Of a stretch of 32,004 bases of DNA, positions 27,960 through 32,004 are shown in pieces. Numbering within the stretch: position 1 is the first letter of the stretch; each line of letters starts with the position of its first letter. Under the pieces are notes generated by a model. It worked only from the letters and a program-made list of their open reading frames with translations, did not search any database and was not told the origin of the DNA. The position numbers and the translations under genes are program-made. The DNA is from Plakobranchus ocellatus (Eukaryota > Mollusca > Gastropoda > Plakobranchidae), in the NCBI GenBank assembly GCA_019648995.1, contig BLXT01005980.1, positions 279,910-311,913 of the forward strand, written 5' to 3'.

Positions 27960-28291
27960 ACAGCACAGAGCTGAGTGCAATACCTTTTTGTAGATTAATT
28001 GAGATAGAAAATTAATAGGCTTCACTCTAGGCAGTGAAAAGAGATCCACTTTATTCTTACTTGTAAAACTTCTCAATATTTAATATTAGTGCCATACACA
28101 TTGTTTGTTTCTGATCTCCAAGAGAAAATAACATTGGCAGCTTTGCCTGAAAATCCCTGACTCTCATGACTGTCGCGGATGCTAAACATGTCATCATTTT
28201 TAGCTTTTTCTCCGGAGAATGTAGCTTTGGATGGCTTGGTAGTGGGTGTGCCTTTTCTTGCTGAAAGTAGGACTGGCTTGGCCACAAGCAA
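27960..28291 (-). pseudogene. DIRS-like tyrosine recombinase N-terminus, broken
   Basis: From 28291 downward the frame reads MLVAKPVLLSARKG (end of the RT/RNase H ORF type), later GFSGKAANVIFSWRSETNNV and YGTNIKY. The SWRSET..VY...I motif is typical of the start of DIRS YR domains (sWR.sT...Y...ikrW..fc). After a stop and frameshift, VDLFSLPRVKPINFLSQL continues the SAM-like N-terminal part (DPl.p....v.nFL..L), then VLHSALC resembles YSaIns.RSAL. The catalytic R-H-R-Y part was not recognised further downstream. Confidence 0.68.
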
Positions 28292-28469
28292 TTTTGCTAG
28301 TAACAGTTCTGAAGGTCATATAGGGGTGTTTCTAGTGTGCCTGTCGCCATGTATTTTTTTTATGTTTTGAAGGGTTGTAGGTAAGAGGGAAAAGGGTCAA
28401 AATGCATAGAAAACAAGATTGCGCCAACTTTCAAAAAAAAAGCATCAAGAAAAATCATAAACTGTTAAT

Positions 28470-28980
28470 TCAATCTTGATGCAAAGAGGTTTATCTCTGC
28501 CTGGAAACGCAATGCGTCAAGTGCCATATGCAATACATCTGAATTAATTCCATTCTGTATCAATATTGATATGCCTACTGTAATCAGTATTGTTGGAACC
28601 TTGGATTCTCTTGATTAATAACAATAAATTCTTTTTACAATACCATTTAGTAAGTATGTTCAGCGTGAGTGATTCTCTTGATCCTATTTTGTTGAGACAT
28701 CTCATATTTGCAGTATTATCTACATAAATTTGAATATGTATATTTTCCAAATCTTTTGCAAAAGTTTTAATCCAAAGAAGGCTGCAAGTATTTTTTATTC
28801 TTTAATGTGTTTTTTTAATGCTTCTCTCAGGCTACTTGGTGCGACCACATACCACCTGTTAGGACTCCTTGACACACTGCGCTCCATGCCTTCAAGATGG
28901 CGTCAGTTTGTATGAAGATCAGGTCTTAGAATAGGACTCCAAAAGGCATGCACATACTCTAGCCACCATTTGATCTCAGC
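28470..28980 (-). pseudogene. DIRS-like RNase H domain, broken
   Basis: Blocks in order on the minus strand: EIKWWLEYVHAFWSPIL at about 28980-28925, then AWSAVCQGVLTGGMWSH at about 28890-28840 in another frame (compare GWGAvc....tGG.Ws), then FAKDLENIHIQIYVDNTAN and CLNKIGSRESLTLNILTKW in the open frame 28750-28544. DNT with a following GS..S..LN is the RNase H core of DIRS elements. INLFASRLN at about 28505-28475 matches the DLFAsR.N block that follows. A stop after DTEWN and at least two frameshifts break it. Confidence 0.78.
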
Positions 28981-29029
28981 CATATATTTCTCCCAACTAT
29001 TATGATTTTCTTTTCAGACTCATTATCTT

Positions 29030-29308
29030 ACTTTTTCTATTTATCTATAATGTAATAGACCTATGGGTACAGCAGGCTCGTTACAAGTAAATTGATCGGT
29101 TTAGCTTCATCTCTTGTTGAGTTTTTCTTCATGCAAATGTGCGATTGCTGGAAATCTCAGCACAATACTTAATTATGGCTGTTTATCTCTTTTTAGGAAG
29201 CTGGACAGTCATATCTTTTGAATTAATCACAGAACCCAAATATGTGACTTCTTAAGTTGGCGACAGGATTGACTTTATAGGATGGACTACGAATTCTAGT
29301 CTATCAAA
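29030..29308 (-). pseudogene. DIRS-like reverse transcriptase, C-terminal blocks, broken
   Basis: On the minus strand from 29308: FDRLEFVVHPIKSILSPT, a stop, then EVTYLGSVINSKDMTVQLP. These match the DIRS RT segment LGF.vhp.KS.l.PtQ.itFLGfvinS..MtV.LP, with the usual glutamine codon now TAA. Further on, RDEAKPINLLVTS and PAVPIGLLHYR match ir..Ak.iG.lvss.pAv..G.l.yR. The upstream palm/finger blocks are absent. Confidence 0.78.
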
Positions 29309-29348
29309 ATAAATATTGTTATAATGTTTTTATTTCTTTATTTATTAT

Positions 29349-29436
29349 CTTTCTTCTCTATTCATTCAGAAGCATGAGTCAGATGCCCGTTCCTTTCTTC
29401 TCTATTCATTCAGAAGAAGAATCAGATGTCCTTTTT
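29349..29436 (+). repeat. 44-bp tandem duplication
   Basis: CTTTCTTCTCTATTCATTC plus AGAAG occurs at 29349 and 29393. Each copy is followed by a near-identical ATCAGATG-type end (GAGTCAGATGCCC and GAATCAGATGTCC). It lies in the part of the DIRS relic where the RT catalytic core should be. Confidence 0.88.
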
Positions 29437-29499
29437 TCTCCTTGCAGTTGGCTGATTTAGTTCAGGTTTTGTATCTGCTACTGTTCCTAGAATATTTTA

Positions 29500-30240
29500 T
29501 CTGACCTAATCTTTCCCACACCTATCTTTCCTCTGACCAGCCTGAAATTTGTCCGCATTTATTTCCATCATTTGCTTTGTCTCGGTCATGTTAGTGACCT
29601 TTACCTGCCCTCCATTAGTCTCTTTTGTTATCTCATCTGGCCCTTTTGACTGCACCAAGTGTTACCTTAACTCACTTAACCCCTCCTCTTGTGGCCAGCA
29701 TTCATTAGCTGGCTGCATCAACTAAAAAATACCCTCTCTTTCTACACCCAGTTTATGCTCTTATGAGAGGGTAGGAGGGAGCATGGGAGTTATATGACTG
29801 CAATGTGAGGCCAAACGTTCTTTACACTTTTGCTTCTCTTTTTTATCTTTACTGTTTATTATCATTTCGTTTTTTAAACTCATCATATAGAATCTCTTAT
29901 ATGCTTGTCATATTATGAGCTAAAACAGGGTTTTGACTGTCTCGCAGTTGTATTTTATCTTTTGTTGTGTAGTGCTAAAATGACATCTATTAATGACTTG
30001 GCTACATCTTCAATGTTTATGTTTGCATTTTTCCCATGCACACTTTTTGTTGATGTGTCTGTTGCCTTTGAGAAAGCTGTGGTGGCTTTATTAACGTCAT
30101 TTTGCAGCCTTGTAAGACTCATGACTGTTTTCATCTTGTGCCCCCACAACATCTCCCATGCATCTTTGCACCTGAAAGTTTTGAGATGTGAAATATTGTG
30201 CTATCATTTCTTTCATAATTTCTTCGGCCGGTGGCTAAAG
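29500..30240 (-). pseudogene. DIRS-like gag remnant, tentative
   Basis: The open minus frame 30152-29955 reads MLWGHKMKTVMSLTRLQNDV through DVAKSLIDVILALHNKR; after a stop it continues NTTARQSKPCFSS, stop, YDKHI. This follows the DIRS gag pattern (iW..L...mk..D..lq..Q..v.ka..., then D.i.Ll..a..n...RR...kp.l...Y..lc). A further block near 29590-29530 (MTETKQMMEINADKFQAGQRK) is compatible with the gag C-terminal part, but weaker. Assignment rests on order and pattern only. Confidence 0.5.
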
Positions 30241-31560
30241 TGAATCGTGTTATTATAATGTTGGATAACCCATCTGAGAGAGCTTCACCCATTTCCTTCA
30301 CTGTGATTTCACCAGTCGATTCTTTAAACCAATCTTCCTTATTCTAGTACTCTTTGTCTTTCATTATCTCACCTTCACTTAAGGAATGTGGTGGCACTTT
30401 TCTTTCTTGGGGAAAGATCGGGAGATGACAATGATGAGGAAGATGTCTTCTTTCCTGACCCTGACTCATAATTGTACAACATTTGTCCAGAGTTCTTTAT
30501 TATCTTCAAGAGAAAGCTTTTTGCTCTTTTCTTTTTAGCATTATTTTGTTTCCTCAGGCAATGAAATTGTTGTCCAATATCAAACATGACCAAAAAACGT
30601 GTGACCAGAAGGCTTTAATTCCTTCTAGGTGGGGACAAGAAGAGAAAGAGAATATACAGGTAGAAGAGCAATTTAAAAAATCAAGTGATGATGGCACAGA
30701 AGGCTGCAAATAATCCAAAAAGGGTAATTATGCGTTTAATACTGCCCAGGGGATGAATAAGATTTTTATCTTTGCCTATAAGGCTAAGAAATAAAGTAAG
30801 GTAACAATCTGATATAATTAAAGGTGATAAAATTTATACCTTACCTTGCTCTTAAGTAAATTTCTTGTAAGGATTGTATACACAAATCAATAAAATAAAT
30901 ACATACACTAAAATGGTAATCCATGGAGGAAGTTACAAAAAGAAAGTTTTCTTTGCACAATGGGGAATGGGGAATAGCTTGTGCGTGTCTCATATTGTCA
31001 GGGACTGGAATGACGACAATGAGTTACAATATAGCTCACTTTGTTAAGTCAATATTAGTTGCTTTCTCTCTGTAAGTACAACTGAATGATTCTATGTCGA
31101 AATGATCACATGAAATAGTGACAGCAATATCTATTTAAAGATTTCTTGGTGAAAATTATATGTGAAGTAATTAAAATGGAATTTTCAAATTTATGTGTTT
31201 TTGCATTATTTTTTTTTCTCAGCTAACACATGGATAAAGATTCTTGTGATACCAATGTATGACTGACAATTTGTTATATATTATTTCATTTTGAATAATA
31301 TTTTTGATGCATGTCTCAAAAATCCATGAAGTTGTTCTTTGTTTATTCATTGTTGTTGTGTTCAAGAATGGTATATATGATATATTTTACAAATGTGGAC
31401 ATGTCTGTGCTTTTCCAAAACAGTTTCTATTGATATTGATAAAAGTCTAATTTTCAGAATATAATCACTACGTAAGGAATTGTCACATGTGCTGTTTGGA
31501 GTTTAATTCTATTTTGTCAATATATCAGCTAGTAGAATCTAATGAGGAAGATCATAGTTG
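30241..31560. other. Region without a recognised gene
   Basis: The minus ORF 30593-30375 has a Ser/Lys-rich stretch (SGKKTSSSSLSSPDLSPRKK) and might be the N-terminal part of the DIRS gag, but no motif supports it. The remainder is AT-rich and featureless. Confidence 0.55.
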
Positions 31561-31575
31561 TGTGTAGGGCTCTTC

Positions 31576-31586
31576 GTAGCAGTAGC

Positions 31587-31646
<60 letters not shown>

Positions 31647-31676
31647 TGTAGCACTAGTAGCAGCAGCAGCAGCAGT
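31576..31676 (+). repeat. (GTA)n/(AGC)n trinucleotide microsatellite
   Basis: About 100 bp: GCAGTAGCA, then more than 20 GTA/TAG units, then TTGTAGCACTAGTAG, then (CAG)5. The + strand frame is full of TAG stops, so it is non-coding in that frame. Confidence 0.96.
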
Positions 31677-31699
31677 ATGATTATTACTAATATTAGTGT

Positions 31700-32004
31700 T
31701 TCTATCTTTCATCATTTTTCTTTCCTTCTTTCTTGTTTTCTTTTATCTCTCTTTTTCTTATTCCTCGTTTTCTTTTTAACCTTTTCTCTCTTTTTTTATC
31801 TTTCTTCGTCTCGCTCGTTTTCCTCCTGCTCCTCCTCTTCTTTGTTCTTCTTTTTCCCTTTCTTTCTTTCTATTTTCCTTTCTTTCTTTCCTCTTCTTCT
31901 CCTTCTCCTCCACTTTCTTTGTTTATTTTTTTTTTTATTTCTTTCATCTTTTTTTCCTTCTTACTTGTTCGCTTTCTTTCTAGCCCTCTCTCTTTCTTCT
32001 CCTC
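31700..32004 (+). repeat. Long degenerate polypyrimidine tract to the window edge
   Basis: TTTC/CTTT/TCC-rich sequence for about 300 bp with very few purines, continuing past the window end. It has mirror-like TTTCTTTCTTTC and CTTCTTCTCCTTCTCCTCC blocks. No gene. Confidence 0.85.

Larger units (their letters stand above)
27960..30240 (-). mobile_element. Decayed DIRS-like (tyrosine-recombinase) retrotransposon
   Basis: Read on the minus strand, conserved blocks occur in DIRS order: gag-like, reverse transcriptase, RNase H, then the start of a tyrosine recombinase, each entered separately. Many stops and frameshifts show it is inactive. The N-terminal half of RT, including the expected catalytic YxDD block, was not found; it falls in the messy 29310-29500 interval, which also carries a 44-bp tandem duplication. 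Terminal repeats were not located, so outer limits are approximate and the element may extend to about 30600. It lies downstream of PTK7 in opposite orientation. Confidence 0.75.

Noticed and set aside
1-32004. CRISPR arrays, operons or prokaryotic defence systems
   Set aside because: Spliced exons, SINEs, a LINE and DIRS relics show animal nuclear DNA; the only regular repeats are simple tandem arrays without spacers.

Overview
This is a eukaryotic, AT-rich, intron-rich genomic window from an animal. Its single recognisable host gene, on the + strand, encodes the 3' two-thirds or so of a PTK7-family receptor pseudokinase (PTK7/CCK4/KLG/Off-track). Eleven coding exons between 1402 and 22025 join in consistent phase and give about 822 residues: three Ig domains, one transmembrane helix, a long juxtamembrane segment and a complete C-terminal kinase-like domain ending in TGA. 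Exons for the signal peptide and earlier Ig domains lie upstream of the window. Exon sequence resembles lophotrochozoan proteins, and the repeats (tRNA-derived SINEs, DIRS-like retroelements, TTAA-flanked MITE) fit a mollusc, perhaps a gastropod. That taxonomic call is inference.

Layout. 1-1401: end of an upstream intron. 1402-6691: five exons for three Ig domains. 7960-8106: transmembrane exon. 9098-9256 and 10688-11017: juxtamembrane exons, the second very Gly/Ala/Ser rich. 12709-12941: kinase N-lobe. 17492-17740: hinge to catalytic loop. 21567-22025: degenerate DFG to the stop. About 0.9 kb of 3' UTR follows, with several AATAAA signals, the last at 22919. From about 22950 to the window end I see no host gene, only decayed mobile elements and simple repeats.

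The introns hold a 53-bp tandem triplication that copies a 5' splice site (2113-2271), a long CT microsatellite just upstream of an acceptor, a tRNA-derived SINE (5605-5750) with a second copy at 18771-18928, a candidate 11-bp-TIR element (7055-7523), a clear 327-bp TTAA-flanked MITE (9484-9810), a deleted LINE fragment (11838-12100), and a 383-bp tandem repeat array interrupted by an assembly gap (15588-17345, gap 15832-16616). Downstream, the minus strand of about 27960-30240 carries a decayed DIRS-like tyrosine-recombinase retrotransposon in the order gag-like, RT, RNase H, YR.

I found no convincing new multi-gene system. The most biologically interesting points are the pseudokinase motif pattern (G-loop, beta-3 Lys, alpha-C Glu and HRDLAARN kept, DFG replaced by SLS), the lineage-specific Gly-rich insertions, and the triplicated splice donor.
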